NCBI GenBank assembly: GCA_964034945.1
Contig: OZ035963.1
Span: 65,926,682 to 65,990,681 of the forward strand
DNA length: 64,000 nt
Reading direction: 5' to 3'
DNA from: Chrysopilus asiliformis
Lineage: Eukaryota; Arthropoda; Insecta; Diptera; Rhagionidae
Made by a program: the position numbers and the translations under genes. The notes beneath the pieces are model-generated. The model saw only the letters and a program-made list of their open reading frames with translations, did no database searches and was not told the DNA's origin. Shown in pieces: positions 26,285-37,947 of this stretch (positions within the stretch are counted from its first letter, which is position 1; each line of letters begins with the position of its first letter).

Positions 26285-27271
26285 TCACAGAGTAGCATTA
26301 CTCTTTAATGTATCTAAACTTGCAGCATTTGAATCCTTTTCTAAACACGTACTCGTCACAGAATCGCTTAAATGAACTTTCATATGAGCCTTGAGATCGG
26401 CATTTACTGAATATCCTTTGCCGCACTGTATACATACGTACGGTTTATCATGTAAATGAGATCTTCTTACATGGAGGCTTAGATTGTACTGCATTTTAAA
26501 TGCTGCTGTGCATTTTGTACATTTGAATGGTCGACTTCTTTCGTGAGTGACCAAATGTTTCTTAAGATTATTTCGCCTGTGAAAACGTTTCATACAAATC
26601 GAACATTCGAATGGCATTTCGCCTGTATGAGTTCGTTCGTGTTCCGTTTTCGAAGTATTGTCATAGAATAACCGATCGCAATACATACACTTAAGGTGTG
26701 GTAATTTCTTTCGGACTCCTGATTTATTCAACGAATTCGTAGGGACATTTCCTTGGATATTTAAGTGTGCATGAGCCCTCCTATGGCGGGCAAGTCCTGA
26801 TTGTGTCGTGAATCGAATTTCGCAAATTCCACATTGAAATTTCAGCTCTTTGCCATTTCGGTCGCGCGCCGTTGGACTAGAAATTTCGTTCCAATCGGAA
26901 ATTGCTGTTGTTGATGTCTCGTCAAGCCCTACTAATGGTTCTAGGGGATCCGATTTCAGTGAATCGTCATCCAGAAATATTACTTCGCTTTCAGTTTTTA
27001 TCGACAAGTTGGTTTCGTCTTGCCGTTTCGAGTCGTCCGGATACTCCTGATTGTAATTGCTTAAATGAAGTTCTTGTAGATGAACCGAGAAGTTATCGAA
27101 ACCCTCGATTATCTGGTCGCAGAAAAAACACGTAAATCCGAATTTCCCATTACTGTAAATGAATGCCTCTCCGCACTTAATTATGTCCTTATATTCATCC
27201 GGCAATTCACTGTCCGGAAACTCTGCATTGTTGTGTTTTAGTTTATCATTTTTGCTCCAATTTAAGGTCAT
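26285..27271 (-). CDS. C2H2 zinc-finger protein ZnF-1, C-terminally short
   Basis: Single exon, 328 residues. The N-terminal module is present (KCGEAF, then CFFC and a His pair, about residues 32-69), then an acidic linker and five regular C2H2 fingers (CGIC, CMYC, CSIC, CTKC, CIQC). TGEMPFEC is a typical finger linker. Family members are sequence-specific nuclear DNA-binding proteins; the targets are unknown. It lacks the last four fingers found in paralogues, including the near-invariant AQxxGLYSHMKSH finger, and ends in an unrelated Ser/Asn-rich tail. No exon with the missing fingers was found downstream. It is the most diverged member and marks the left edge of the cluster. TATTGTGAAT lies about 310 bp upstream. 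Confidence 0.85.
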   Translation of the reverse strand: MTLNWSKNDKLKHNNAEFPDSELPDEYKDIIKCGEAFIYSNGKFGFTCFFCDQIIEGFDNFSVHLQELHLSNYNQEYPDDSKRQDETNLSIKTESEVIFLDDDSLKSDPLEPLVGLDETSTTAISDWNEISSPTARDRNGKELKFQCGICEIRFTTQSGLARHRRAHAHLNIQGNVPTNSLNKSGVRKKLPHLKCMYCDRLFYDNTSKTEHERTHTGEMPFECSICMKRFHRRNNLKKHLVTHERSRPFKCTKCTAAFKMQYNLSLHVRRSHLHDKPYVCIQCGKGYSVNADLKAHMKVHLSDSVTSTCLEKDSNAASLDTLKSNATL

Positions 27272-27580
27272 TTTCTATTGGAATTTTTATCTTCAGTTAT
27301 GCATCCGAAAACGTTTTGAGTGAAGTTTTTAGCAACTTAGTTACATTTATGGATTTGAAAAGTTCTTTACACAAATTGCCACGCTTTTGTTTGTTTATTT
27401 TTATCAATAGGTAATAGTTTTCAATAGTTTTTCACAATTCTTCCACTCGGTAAGTTTCCTTGGTTTTGAAGCACTTTTTTAATAGAACGTTAAGTTAGTT
27501 ATCTTTTTTTAGTGCCGTATCAGAGTTTTTAGTAATCTTAAAAGAATTTTTCAGCGGACCAAAATAAATAAACACTGGCC

Positions 27581-27590
27581 ATTCACAATA
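27581..27590 (-). promoter_or_regulatory. shared TATTGTGAAT upstream motif of ZnF-1
   Basis: Reads TATTGTGAAT on the minus strand, the direction of ZnF-1. A CTGTC sits just upstream in that direction. Confidence 0.5.
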
Positions 27591-28008
27591 GTCGACAGCT
27601 GTTAGCATTAGGTGCCCCGACGACGATCAATTTATTGTCAATGACATTGACTGTTTCAATTGATGGAGGTTCAATCAAAAATTCAATAGGGGTGTTCACG
27701 ATCCAGTGCAAATGGTCTTGCAAATATGCAAATATTGAATTACAACACAGCATTGCAAATTTGCAAGACCTAAAACCTATTGTTTTTTTAAATTAAACAA
27801 CGAAGATCGCTAAAAACATTAAAAAGGCAATAAAAGATTACTCACAATACACACAAATTCAAACATTTTCGAAGATGGACGTGTCGAATGCTCCACATTC
27901 GTAGAGGGATGATTTACCACACTCTAACATTAAGTAACTCTAGTCACAACATACATTTGACTTTGTACAGCTCTCTATTTCCAAAGCTATCTACGAATGA
28001 TTGCACCC

Positions 28009-28053
28009 AATTGTGAACCTATGCACTGTCAAAGTCAAACCACTATTGTAACT
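28009..28053 (+). promoter_or_regulatory. shared upstream motif region of ZnF-2
   Basis: AATTGTGAAC at 28009-28018, and a second, GTCAA (28034-28038) followed 5 bp later by TATTGTAACT (28044-28053), which differs from the consensus at the end. It lies about 80-125 bp before the ATG. Confidence 0.45.
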
Positions 28054-28134
28054 AAAAGTTTGTTTATAAATATAAAAGAAGTAAATTTTATTTTTCTGTG
28101 ACAAATAGAATAATTCAATTACTGCACTTTAAAA

Positions 28135-29817
28135 ATGACTACTTTTGGAACGAAATCGATTGAAGTAAAAAGCGAACTAGTTAGATTTTATTCTAATATC
28201 GAAGATAACATTGAAGAATCTGATCTTGACGATGGAGATTTATTGAAATGTGGCGACGTCTTCATTTGTAACAGTGGTGATTTTGTATTCAGTTGTTATT
28301 TTTGTACGCTGAAGTTCACAAATTACGAGGAGTTTACGAGCCACATCCAGGAATCCCATTACAAGCTAATCCTTCACGATACGGACAAAGAAGAGATTAT
28401 AGAAATCGCAGAAGATTCTATATTTAAGGGAGAATACATAAACGAATCCTTGGAGTCGCCTTTAGAAGCTGATAATGAAGAAAGCAAATACATAAACGAA
28501 GCCTCGGAGACGCCTTTAGAAAATGATGATGTAGGAAGCAAACACATAAACGAAGCCTTGGAGTCATCTTTAGAAACTGATGATGTAGAAAGCAATAATC
28601 AGGATTCAGCATCCACTGAACAGGATAAAAACGCAATTGACTCGACCATATTTTACAGCGAAGTATATTCAGATCACGGAGAAGTTGAATACAAATGCGG
28701 CGAGTGCAACAAAAGATTTCGCAAGAAAGCTGGATTGGTCATCCATGCTAGAAACCACAGAAACACTACTGGCTCTAGAGCATATGTAAAGCCTATTGCC
28801 CCCGCAAATAAAATATATGTAGAATCTTTTGATGTCACAAGTAAACCTGTTTATAAATGCGATCATTGCGAATATACAAATCAGATGAAATATAAGCTGG
28901 TTATACATGAACGCATCCATACTGGAGAAATGCCCTATCAATGCGAAATTTGTAAAAAATGCTTTCGGACACGTCCAAAGCTGAATATCCACATGGTAAC
29001 CCACAGTGGCAAAAAACCCCACAAATGTACATACTGTCCAATAGAATTTGCAGCCAAAACCAATCTTACTGGTAATTATTTTTGTTAACTATCTCTAAGA
29101 TCCATTAGCTAACCACGAGGTCTATAAATAAGAGAGACTGAATTATTTATTAGTAAGTTTTCAACAGATATGGTTATTTTTTTTTTCCTCAAATTCTAAT
29201 CATGTAAAAGCGCGTGTGTTTTTATAGTCGAGTAAAATTGCATTTCAAACAAAATTTTAATAACAATTTTTATTTAGTGCATATTAAAAGAGTGCATCTT
29301 AACGAGAAACCCTTCAAATGCTGTCACTGCGGCAAAAGGTTTGTCACAACTACAGAAAAAACCAGACACGAATGGGTACATACAGGCGAGGTAAAAAGAA
29401 ATCTCAACTGCTAAATTCTAACTGTTAATTATTTTTAATTCTTAGAAACCCTTCCAATGTGAAATATGCGGCGGAAAATTCAGGACATCCGGCCTCCTGT
29501 TGAGTCATAAGAACACAATCCATGAGACCGTTCGACGATACGTCTGCACGCTGTGCAACAAAAAATTCAAAACGAATAATTGTCTGAAAAATCACAGTGC
29601 GGTTCATTCAACTGAGAGACCCCACGAATGTGAAGTTTGTGGAGCCGCATTTCCTCGCAGGAAAGCTATGCTCGTCCACATGAAGTTACATTCCGATGTC
29701 AAAAAGTATGTTTGTAATATTTGCCAAAAAGCATTCGCTCAAAATGCTGGACTGTACTCACACATGAAATCACATGGTATTGGTCCGTCTTCGAAATCAA
29801 AAAATAATCCATTCTGA
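28135..29817 (+). CDS. C2H2 zinc-finger protein ZnF-2
   Basis: Exons 28135-29071, 29278-29390 and 29446-29817 join in phase 1 and phase 0 to 473 codons plus TGA. The N-terminal module (KCGDVF ... CYFC) spans about residues 38-75. IEVKSEL near the start is an (I/V)KxE motif. Nine fingers follow; finger 2 (CDHCEYTNQMKYKL) lacks the usual core Phe. The first intron splits finger 4 (NLT^VHIKRVH) and the second follows HTGE. The acidic linker contains three in-frame copies of about 20 residues beginning INE (bases 28437-28594), which grew by tandem duplication. The last finger, CNICQKAFAQNAGLYSHMKSH, is family-typical apart from its length. Confidence 0.87.
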
Positions 29818-30381
29818 ACAACTTGTAGAAATCTTTATAAGTACAAACTATTAAAAAATTCAGTGAATTTGAATTAATTCAAGAAAATATAAATAACTGA
29901 AATAGTGTATTTTTTATTTCAAACAAAATATACATAAATTTAAAAAAAAAATCTGTGCTAGTTAATCTGATATAAAAAATTCTGCTCATAGAAATAAAAA
30001 AAACGACAATCTGAAAAATTTCTGGAGAAAGTAATCAAATGGAAATGCTGTGCTGGAGGAAGCATAGTCTGACAGGGGGAGGATTGTAAAGGGGGAAACT
30101 AAATTATAACATCAAAACAAGTACCGAAGATTTGTTAATGTATTTAGAAGATCATACAAAGCAAAAGTTATGCATAAATTTTTAAATGGATTTGCCAATT
30201 CAAAATTGAGGTTAAAGCGAATGTCGCACTTAAATGCGAGACATATTTCAGACCAAACTGGTGGTTAAAACCAAAACAGTTCACGCGAAAAAGGCGGCCA
30301 ATGATAAAAAGATCAATTTTTTTCTCGTTCATTTTCAAATGTTCGATTGACCGCTCCATGATTTACAGGCTCTCTGGTCTC
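29818..30381. other. spacer ZnF-2 / ZnF-3
   Basis: AT-rich with no gene recognised. The right end merges into the promoter segment shared with ZnF-5. Confidence 0.4.
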
Positions 30382-30460
30382 ACACTTTCAATTACAAGTA
30401 CTTTACTTCACATTTTCAATCAACCGAATTGTGAACCACCAGGCTGTCAAAAAAACCAGT

Positions 30461-30470
30461 TATTGTGAAT
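30461..30470 (+). promoter_or_regulatory. shared TATTGTGAAT upstream motif of ZnF-3
   Basis: GTCAA at 30446-30450, then 10 bp, then TATTGTGAAT. It lies 86 bp before the ATG. The surrounding sequence is nearly the same as upstream of ZnF-5. Confidence 0.6.
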
Positions 30471-30555
30471 AGAAGTTTGTTTATAAGTCAAAAGTTTGTT
30501 TTTTATTTTAGGCAAAATAAAATTGTATTATTCTTTAATAAAGATTAGTACTAAA

Positions 30556-32568
30556 ATGACTACCTTTGAAGCGATTCAAATAAAAAACGAACTATTTGAC
30601 GACGCAGAAGATTTATCGAAATGTGGTGAAATTTTCATTTGCAATCGCGGTAATTTTACATTCAGCTGCTATTTCTGCACGCAGAGATTCACTATTTACG
30701 AGGAGTTTATTGGACACATCCAAGAATCTCATTTCAAGCTAATCGTGCATGACGAGGACGAAAGCGAGGTCACGAAAATTGTGGGCGACGCCATTATTAA
30801 GGAGGAGGAAGAGTACGTAATAGGTTTGAAGCCAACTGTAGAAACGACGAATGTAGAGAACAATCACAAGGATTCAGTAACAACTGAACAGGATAAGGAT
30901 GACCCCGACTCCATGTTTTACTGCGAAATTAATTCAGATCGCGGAAAAGTTGGATACAAATGCGGCGAATGCAATAAAATGTTCGTTAGAAAGGCTGGAT
31001 TGGTCATCCATGCTAGGACTCACAAAAACAAAACTAAAGGATCTAACTGTGACGAATCCACTGCCGGTGCAAGTCAAGCGAAATCCAAGGATTGTTTGTT
31101 TAAATGCAATGAATGCGAATACTCAACTGATGCGAAATATAAACTTACTGTGCACGAACGAATCCACACTGGAGAAATGCCCTATCAATGCGAAACTTGT
31201 AAAAAATGCTTTCGGACACGTGCGAATTTGAATTTCCATGTGGTAATACATACTGGTGAAAAACCCTATAAATGTACTTACTGTCCAATAGCATTCGCCT
31301 CCAAACCCAATCTCACTGGTAATTTTTTTTAATATTGTCTCTGTGTACGAAAATTCTATACTAACCGTAGATTGGGCATATGTCAAACACGTATCATCTA
31401 TTAAAATTTTTTTGGAGTTTTTATTGGTCTAATAAAGATATTGATGAAAGTCTAAAAAGTAGGACTTAGTTCTTTGGTAACTCGAAACAAAGACATTAAT
31501 ATTTCGTTATAAAAATTTGAATTTTTATATGTGGATTTTAAGGCATTCCGTTTGCTATGCTATGTGTGTAAAACTACACTAGCCCCACTAGCCTAATAAG
31601 TCGAGGCGAGACGCGTGAAATTTCGTATTCTCTTAGATACCAAAATCGACTCGAAACATAAAATTTTTCAATACACATTTTTTGTTTTGCATTTTGACGA
31701 AGAGATGGCGTTAATTGCCACTAAAAATCTAAAAAAGAGTCGATTGGCGTGACTCAAGGCGAGATGCGCGCCTCGAAAATTTACCTATTATTATTTTATA
31801 AAAGTAACACGCGGGTGCAAGTGCGCCCACAATATGCTAGCGACACTATTCCGTTTTTTCCCCAATAATAGAGTTATTTTTGATCTACCCTGCATAACTC
31901 CAGCGCAAAAACGGATCCAAGCAAACCAATAACATATTCGGAATCTATGATGCCAAATTATCTTTGATATTGTTGAAGAAAACTGTGCCCATGTTAGCCA
32001 TGAAAACCCATTAGAAACAATTTTTTCAGTTCACATTAGAAGAGTGCATCTCAACCAGAAGCCCCACAAATGCCAGTACTGCGACAAACAGTTTGTCACG
32101 CGTTCAGACAGGGCCAGGCACGAATGGTCACATACGGGCGAGGTAAAAGAAAATTTTAATGTTAATTGTTAACCTAAATGTTAATTGTTAACTATTTATA
32201 ATTTCCAGAGGCCCTTTCAATGTGAAATATGTGGAGCAAAATTCAGATCATCCGGCCCCCTTTACGTTCATAAACGAACCCATGAAACCATACGCCGATA
32301 CGCCTGCAAGCTGTGCGACAAGAAGTTCAAAACTGCTACGTGTCTGAAAACTCACAATATAGTGCATTCTGAAGAGAAACCTCACGTTTGCGAAGTTTGC
32401 CAAGCCGCCTTTCCACGCAATAGGGCACTGAGAACCCACATGAAGCTACATTCTGACGTAAAAGAGTATGTTTGCAATATCTGCCAAAAGGAGTTCGCTC
32501 AATATGCTGGGCTGTACTCGCACATGAAGTCACATGGAGTTAAACCACCTTCAAAATCGAAAAATTAA
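30556..32568 (+). CDS. C2H2 zinc-finger protein ZnF-3
   Basis: Exons 30556-31318, 32030-32142 and 32209-32568 give 411 codons plus TAA. ATG 30556 is chosen because the frame upstream of it has no other ATG and paralogues start with the same MTTF. IQIKNEL is the N-terminal (I)KxE motif. The module KCGEIFICNRGNF ... CYFC spans about residues 22-59. Nine fingers follow, with the same two intron positions as ZnF-2, -4 and -5; intron 1 is long (711 bp). The first about 60 codons and about 170 bp of promoter are almost identical to ZnF-5, while the fingers differ clearly, which suggests recent conversion or duplication of the 5' part only. AATAAA lies at 32591. Confidence 0.87.
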
Positions 32569-33361
32569 ACACTTTTAAGACATATTTTCAAATAAAAACA
32601 ATTCAAAAATTGTTTTATTTCAATCAACGAAGAGATTGGGATTGCATGATGGCATTGGAAATTAAAATTCGATTTAGAACGTATTTGGGCAGGTAAAACT
32701 TGAAAATTTTACCTGGGATATCGAGGCATCTGATAGCGATGAATGCCTGTGTACTCGGAAAGAAATATTTGAATCAAGAAATAAAAAAAAATATTAGAAT
32801 TGAAGTTTTTTATTATCAGTATCAAATAACTTAAACTACTAAACTTATAGCAGAAACTATAAAACTACAAAGAATTTATAGAAAGGAAATAAACATCTTC
32901 TATGGCCAAGGATTCCCTAGTTCTATCCTTGGTAGTTTTTGAATGAAGGTTATGAAACTTCGTAACGACATCTCAATGCGCACACTTTCTGAAATATGAA
33001 GGAAACAAAGTATTAGCAAAAATTTTCAGACGCACTTACCAACCTATGGTCTCATCCACAAATTAAAGTCGCTCTGTATCCGTAACGTTAAATTCACGGC
33101 CCATTTTTGTATTTTTAAATTCAAGGCCCTCTTTTCGTTAGTTGTCAAATTAAATTCTGTGTAAATTTGGGTTAAATAAAAATTGGGTAAACTTAAATTA
33201 AATATTATGATCCAAAAATTGCCAAAAATATGCAATTTGTTATGAATAATCTTTGTTAGCTTTACACAAATTTAGGGTTTGATATAAAATTTTAAATAAA
33301 ATTTCTGAATTCCAAGCTGAATTCAAATGTAAGACTTTGTGAATGAAATCAGGGTATTAGA
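32569..33361. other. spacer ZnF-3 / ZnF-4
   Basis: Contains the ZnF-3 poly(A) signal at 32591-32596. No gene is recognised. Confidence 0.4.
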
Positions 33362-33575
33362 GATGACAAAAGATCTTGATTTCCACATATCCGTCTGTCT
33401 GTCTGTCCGTCCATAAACAACATAACTTTAGAAAGGATTGAGCTAGAGACTTAAAATTTTGCATAATTGCGTTTCGCGTAAATGTTAAAGCTAGATTTTT
33501 GAACGGGAAAAATTGGACCATTCTCCCTCCCTCCCAAAAGTTGAAATTTCCTTCTCATTAAAATTTAAATAACTC
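33362..33575 (-). repeat. R1 dispersed repeat, truncated reverse copy
   Basis: GATGACAAAAGATCTTGATT, then a short GTCTGTCT tract, then AGAAAGGATTGAGCTAGAGA and GAACGGGAAAAATTGGACC. These are reverse complements of the R1 arms seen at 11985-12535, with the microsatellite reduced to about 20 bp. The copy sits just upstream of the ZnF-4 promoter. Confidence 0.65.
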
Positions 33576-33769
33576 TAGATTTACAGGCTCGCTAGTGGAA
33601 TACTGTTTCATTTACAAGTTCTCTATTTTACATTTGCAACCAATCGAATTGTGAACCAATTCTGTCAAACGAAATCAGCCATTTTGAATATAAGTTTTTA
33701 TTATAAGCAGAGTTTGTTTTTCTTTTTAGCGAGAACAAATTTTATTTTATACAAAAGATCGCTTTAAAA

Positions 33770-35445
33770 ATGACGACCTTTGAAGAAGTAGAAGTGATAG
33801 AAGAATTCTTTGACGACGAACAAGATTTTTCGAAATGTGGAGAAATTTTCTTTTGCAGCCGCGGTAAATTCACATTCGGTTGCTATTTTTGCATGGAGAG
33901 ATTTAATGTTTACGAGGAGTTTATGGGACACATCCAGGAATCACATTTCAAGATAATATTTCAGGATGAAGAAGGAAACGAAATTACGGAAATGGAAGAA
34001 GACTTTATTATTAAAGACGATGACAGTTTAATCGAAACTTTAGAAACTAGCGATATAGAAAGCAATACCCAGGATTCAGGAACTACTAAACAGGAGATGG
34101 ACGTAACTAAGTCCTTATTGTTCAGCAAACTTAAATGTAACGAATGCGACAAAACGTTTCTCACGAATGCTGGATTGGTTATCCACGCAAAAACACACAA
34201 AAAAGAAAATTTTATGATAAACTCAAAACCCAAAGACAGTTTATTTAAATGCAATGTATGTGGATATTTAGCTCCGTCGAAATTTAAGCTAAACTGCCAC
34301 GAACGCATCCATACTGGAGAAAAACCTTATCAATGCGAGGTTTGTAAAAAGTATTTTCGGACAACGGAGAGCCTGACTATCCACGCGAAAATACATACTA
34401 GTGAAAAGGCATTTAAATGTACAACCTGCCCAGCAGCGTTTGCACTTAAAAGCTACCTTATTGGTAATTTTTATAATTAAAATCTTTTTAATATTTCTTA
34501 CTATTTATTACTCAAACAAACTTGACTGGCATTCACTTGCTAGCCTGGTACCAAAACTTTGATATTATGCAACTCCTGGGCAAGACTGGTTGAAAAAATA
34601 TTGAGATTACCAATTAAACTCCACTAGAAACCGAGTTTTAATTTAAAAAAAACAATTTTTTTAGATCATGTTAGACGAATTCATCTTAACCAAAAATCGT
34701 ACAAATGCAGTACTTGTAACAAAGGGTTTTTTTCGCGCAAAGAAGTGAGGAATCACGAGCGAACACATACAGGCGAGGTAAGAAGATATATTTCCTTTTT
34801 AGCGTAACTGTTAATCAATTCTAATTTTTAGAAACCCTTCCAATGCGAAATATGTGGAGCAAAATTCAAAACATACGCCCCGCTTTCCTCTCATATACGT
34901 ACTCATGATAACGAACGACAATACGTCTGCAAGCAATGCAATAAGACATTTAAAACTTCCGGCTGCCTGAGAAAGCACACATATACTCATTCAAATGACA
35001 GGCGCCACCCTTGCGAAGTTTGTGGAGCGGTCTTGACTACCACATCGGCACTGAAGAACCACATGAAGCTACATTCAGGCCTTAAAGAGTATGTTTGTAC
35101 TATCTGTCACAAAGAGTTCGCCCAACATTCTGGTCTATCTTCGCACATGAGGTCACATGGAATTGTCGCGAAATCTAAAAGGTAAACATTTTGAACTGAT
35201 TGGAAATATTTTGTTTTAACACAATTAGTTACAGCGGTGCTGACTTAGAAGAGAAGCGGCACATTTGTAATATTTGTGAAGCAGTTTTGAAAACCAGGTC
35301 GGCCCTCAATACACACATGATGCTCCATTCCGATGTTAAACAGTTTGTGTGTGAAATCTGTCGAAAACAGTTCGCCCAAAATTCTGGACTGTACCAGCAC
35401 ATGAAATCTCACAGAAAAGAACTGACTTCGGAGGTGACAAATTAA
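33770..35445 (+). CDS. C2H2 zinc-finger protein ZnF-4 with possible duplicated tail
   Basis: Exons 33770-34463, 34665-34777 and 34832-35185 give 386 codons and a TAA at 35183-35185 after nine fingers. A further segment (35229-35445) encodes two more fingers (CNICEAVLKTRSAL..., CEICRKQFAQNSGLYQHMKSH) that duplicate fingers 8 and 9. A GT at 35182 and AG at 35227-35228 would remove 47 bp including the stop and join in the correct phase, giving 457 residues and eleven fingers. This intron is shorter than the neighbours' introns, so both forms are possible. The module KCGEIFFCSRGKF ... CYFC is present. The N-terminal KxE motif of the paralogues is not seen. A degenerate GTCAA ... ATTTTGAAT lies upstream (33664-33689). 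Confidence 0.82.
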
Positions 35446-35820
35446 ATAATTTAAGAACGTTGTAGAAATCTTTTTTTAAGTAAAAAAGTAAAAAAATATT
35501 TCTTTTTTAATTCATTTAACGTATTCTAGACTGAAAGCAGCTTCCTGCTTTCTGTAATTAATTTATTATTGAAAGTGACTCCTAAATACATTGAAATTCT
35601 GTTTATAAACCGAACGGAAGACTACCAGAAATTGGTTTGAAAAGTAGTTTTCATATTTCTGGACAAGCAGTAGCAAAAAAAAAGACAAAAACTCACGAAA
35701 TTATAATCGGTACAGGTAAAATTACTAAATTTACAATGTAATTATGCAGAGTTGAATTTTTTTGCGCTCATTTTCAAATATCTGATGATCCCATCTCTAG
35801 ATTGCACGCTCTCTAGTCGA
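35446..35820. other. spacer ZnF-4 / ZnF-5
   Basis: No gene recognised. It leads into the promoter segment shared with ZnF-3. Confidence 0.4.
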
Positions 35821-35900
35821 ACACTTTCAATTACAAGTACTTTACTTCACATTTTCAATCAACCGAATTGTGAACCACCAGAGGCTGTCAAAAAAAAAGT

Positions 35901-35910
35901 TATTGTGAAT
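35901..35910 (+). promoter_or_regulatory. shared TATTGTGAAT upstream motif of ZnF-5
   Basis: GTCAA ends at 35891, then 9 bp, then TATTGTGAAT, 86 bp before the ATG. Confidence 0.6.
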
Positions 35911-35995
35911 AGAAGTTTGTTTATAAGTCAAAAGTTTGTTTTTTATTTTAGGCAAAATAAAATTCTATTATTCTTTAATAAAGATTATTACTAAA

Positions 35996-37629
35996 ATGAC
36001 TACATTTGAAGCGATTCAAATAAAAAACGAACTATTTGACGACGCAGAAGATTTATCGAAATGTGGTGAAATTTTTATTTGCAATCGCGGTAATTTTACA
36101 TTCAGCTGCTATTTCTGCACGCAGAGATTCACTATTTACGAGGAGTTTATTGGACACATCCAAGAATCACATTATAAGCTAATCCTCCAAGATACGAATG
36201 AAAACGATGTCACGAATATTGTAGAAGACGCCATTATTAAAGAGGAAAGTGTGTTTGAAACGGCCAACCCGTCTTTAGAAAGAGCGGGTGTAGAAAACAA
36301 TAACCAGGATTCATCAACCACTAAACAGGATAAAATCATACCTGATCCCATCTTTTACAGTGAAGTGAATTTAGATCACGGAAAATTGGCGTATAAATGC
36401 GGCGAATGCGGCAAAGCGTTTCTTAAGAAGGCTGGAATGGTTATCCACGCTAGAAAGCACAGAAACAAAGAAAATAGTACTACAAGTGATTCAAAGATAA
36501 AAGAAAATGGCACAAGTGATTCAAAACCCAATGAGGGTCCGTTTAAGTGCAATGATTGCGAATGTACATATCAGTCAAAATCTCGGCTTATCGCTCACAA
36601 ACGTATCCACACTGGAGAAATGCCCTATGAATGCGAAATTTGTATAAAATATTTTCGGACAGAGGAAAGGCTGAATCGCCACCTAAAAGTACATGCTGAC
36701 GAACAGTCCTACAAATGTGCCCACTGTCCAATAGGTTTTGTCTCCAAACGCAATCTTGATGGTAATTCATTTAATTTTCTGTCCCTTTAGTATACTTAGC
36801 AAGCCTCTTCATTAAGTTTTTTGTCCCGAATTCCGACATACTCTTAATATTTTTAAGCACGATGTACACATTTTTGGTAGGCTGAAAGACAGAAGCCGCA
36901 TATACATAGAATTTGGGGTAGTGTTTTGTGTGATAACTCTTGTTTCACTCAACCTACAGACGTTGAACTTGTTTTACCCAGCCTACAAACATGTTTGGCA
37001 AACAAATTGCAACGTCTGTAGGCCCTATTAGTCGCTGAAACGAATAAAAAGCAGAGATGCGAACCGGTTTTTTTAACCGAATCAAAAACCACATTTAAAA
37101 AGAGAATTTTAATTAAAAAAAATTTTATTTTAGATCATATTAAAAGGCTGCATCAGAACAAATGCGATCTTTGCGACAAACAGTTTTTCACATACGCAGA
37201 AATGAAAGTTCACATGCGGACACATACAGACTTGGTAAAAATAAATCCTTATTCCTAAATTCTAACCGTTTATAAACTATTTCTAATTTTTAGAGGCCCT
37301 TCCAATGCGAAATATGTGGAGCAAAATTCAAGACATACAGCCACTTTTGTGGTCATAAGCGATCCCATGAAACCGTACGACGATACATCTGCAGACTATG
37401 TGACAAGAAATTCAAGACGGTCGGATCTCTGAATGAACATAGCATCATTCATACCGGAAAGAGATCACACGTTTGTGGAGTTTGTCAAGCGGCCTTTTAT
37501 TACAAGAATATACTAAAGAATCACATGAAGGTACATTCAGGTGTCAGAGAATATGTTTGTGATATTTGCCAAAAAGCATTCACCCAAAGTTCTGGACTGT
37601 ACTCGCACATGAAATCACATCGTGATTAA
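35996..37629 (+). CDS. C2H2 zinc-finger protein ZnF-5
   Basis: Exons 35996-36761, 37134-37234 and 37294-37629 give 400 codons plus TAA. The third exon has no ATG near its start, so it is easy to miss, but it encodes four typical fingers starting RPFQCEICGAKF. Exon 2 is 101 bp instead of 113: the usual finger linker is cut by four residues (RLHQNKCDLC), and HTGE is replaced by HTDL before the intron. The module and first about 60 residues match ZnF-3 nearly exactly. Nine fingers in total; the last is CDICQKAFTQSSGLYSHMKSH. The frame is open throughout, so it is called functional. Confidence 0.84.
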
Positions 37630-37890
37630 ATCGCCTTCGAAGACGAAAAATTAAATATTATAAGAACAATCAGTTGTTTTGAATAAAAGTTTGTTTATAA
37701 ACAGATTGTCTAACGTTTTAATAAATAAATTTGATTTACAGCCTCCTAGATACTCTTCATTCGTCTAGAGAATTTGCCCTTTGAGGTTGGTAATTTTACA
37801 AATTAATTTAGCCCATCCAAATCCTTTAGTCATCAGCCGCCACTGACTGATGCCAATGTGACATCGCCCTAAAACGTCAAACATATAGGA

Positions 37891-37900
37891 AATTGTGAAT
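37891..37900 (+). promoter_or_regulatory. shared upstream motif of ZnF-6
   Basis: ACGTCAA (37874-37880), 10 bp, then AATTGTGAAT, 48 bp before the ATG. Confidence 0.55.
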
Positions 37901-37947
37901 ATTCATGTTCTTTGGCGCCGAGTTTCTTTCTATTTTGTATTGTAAAA

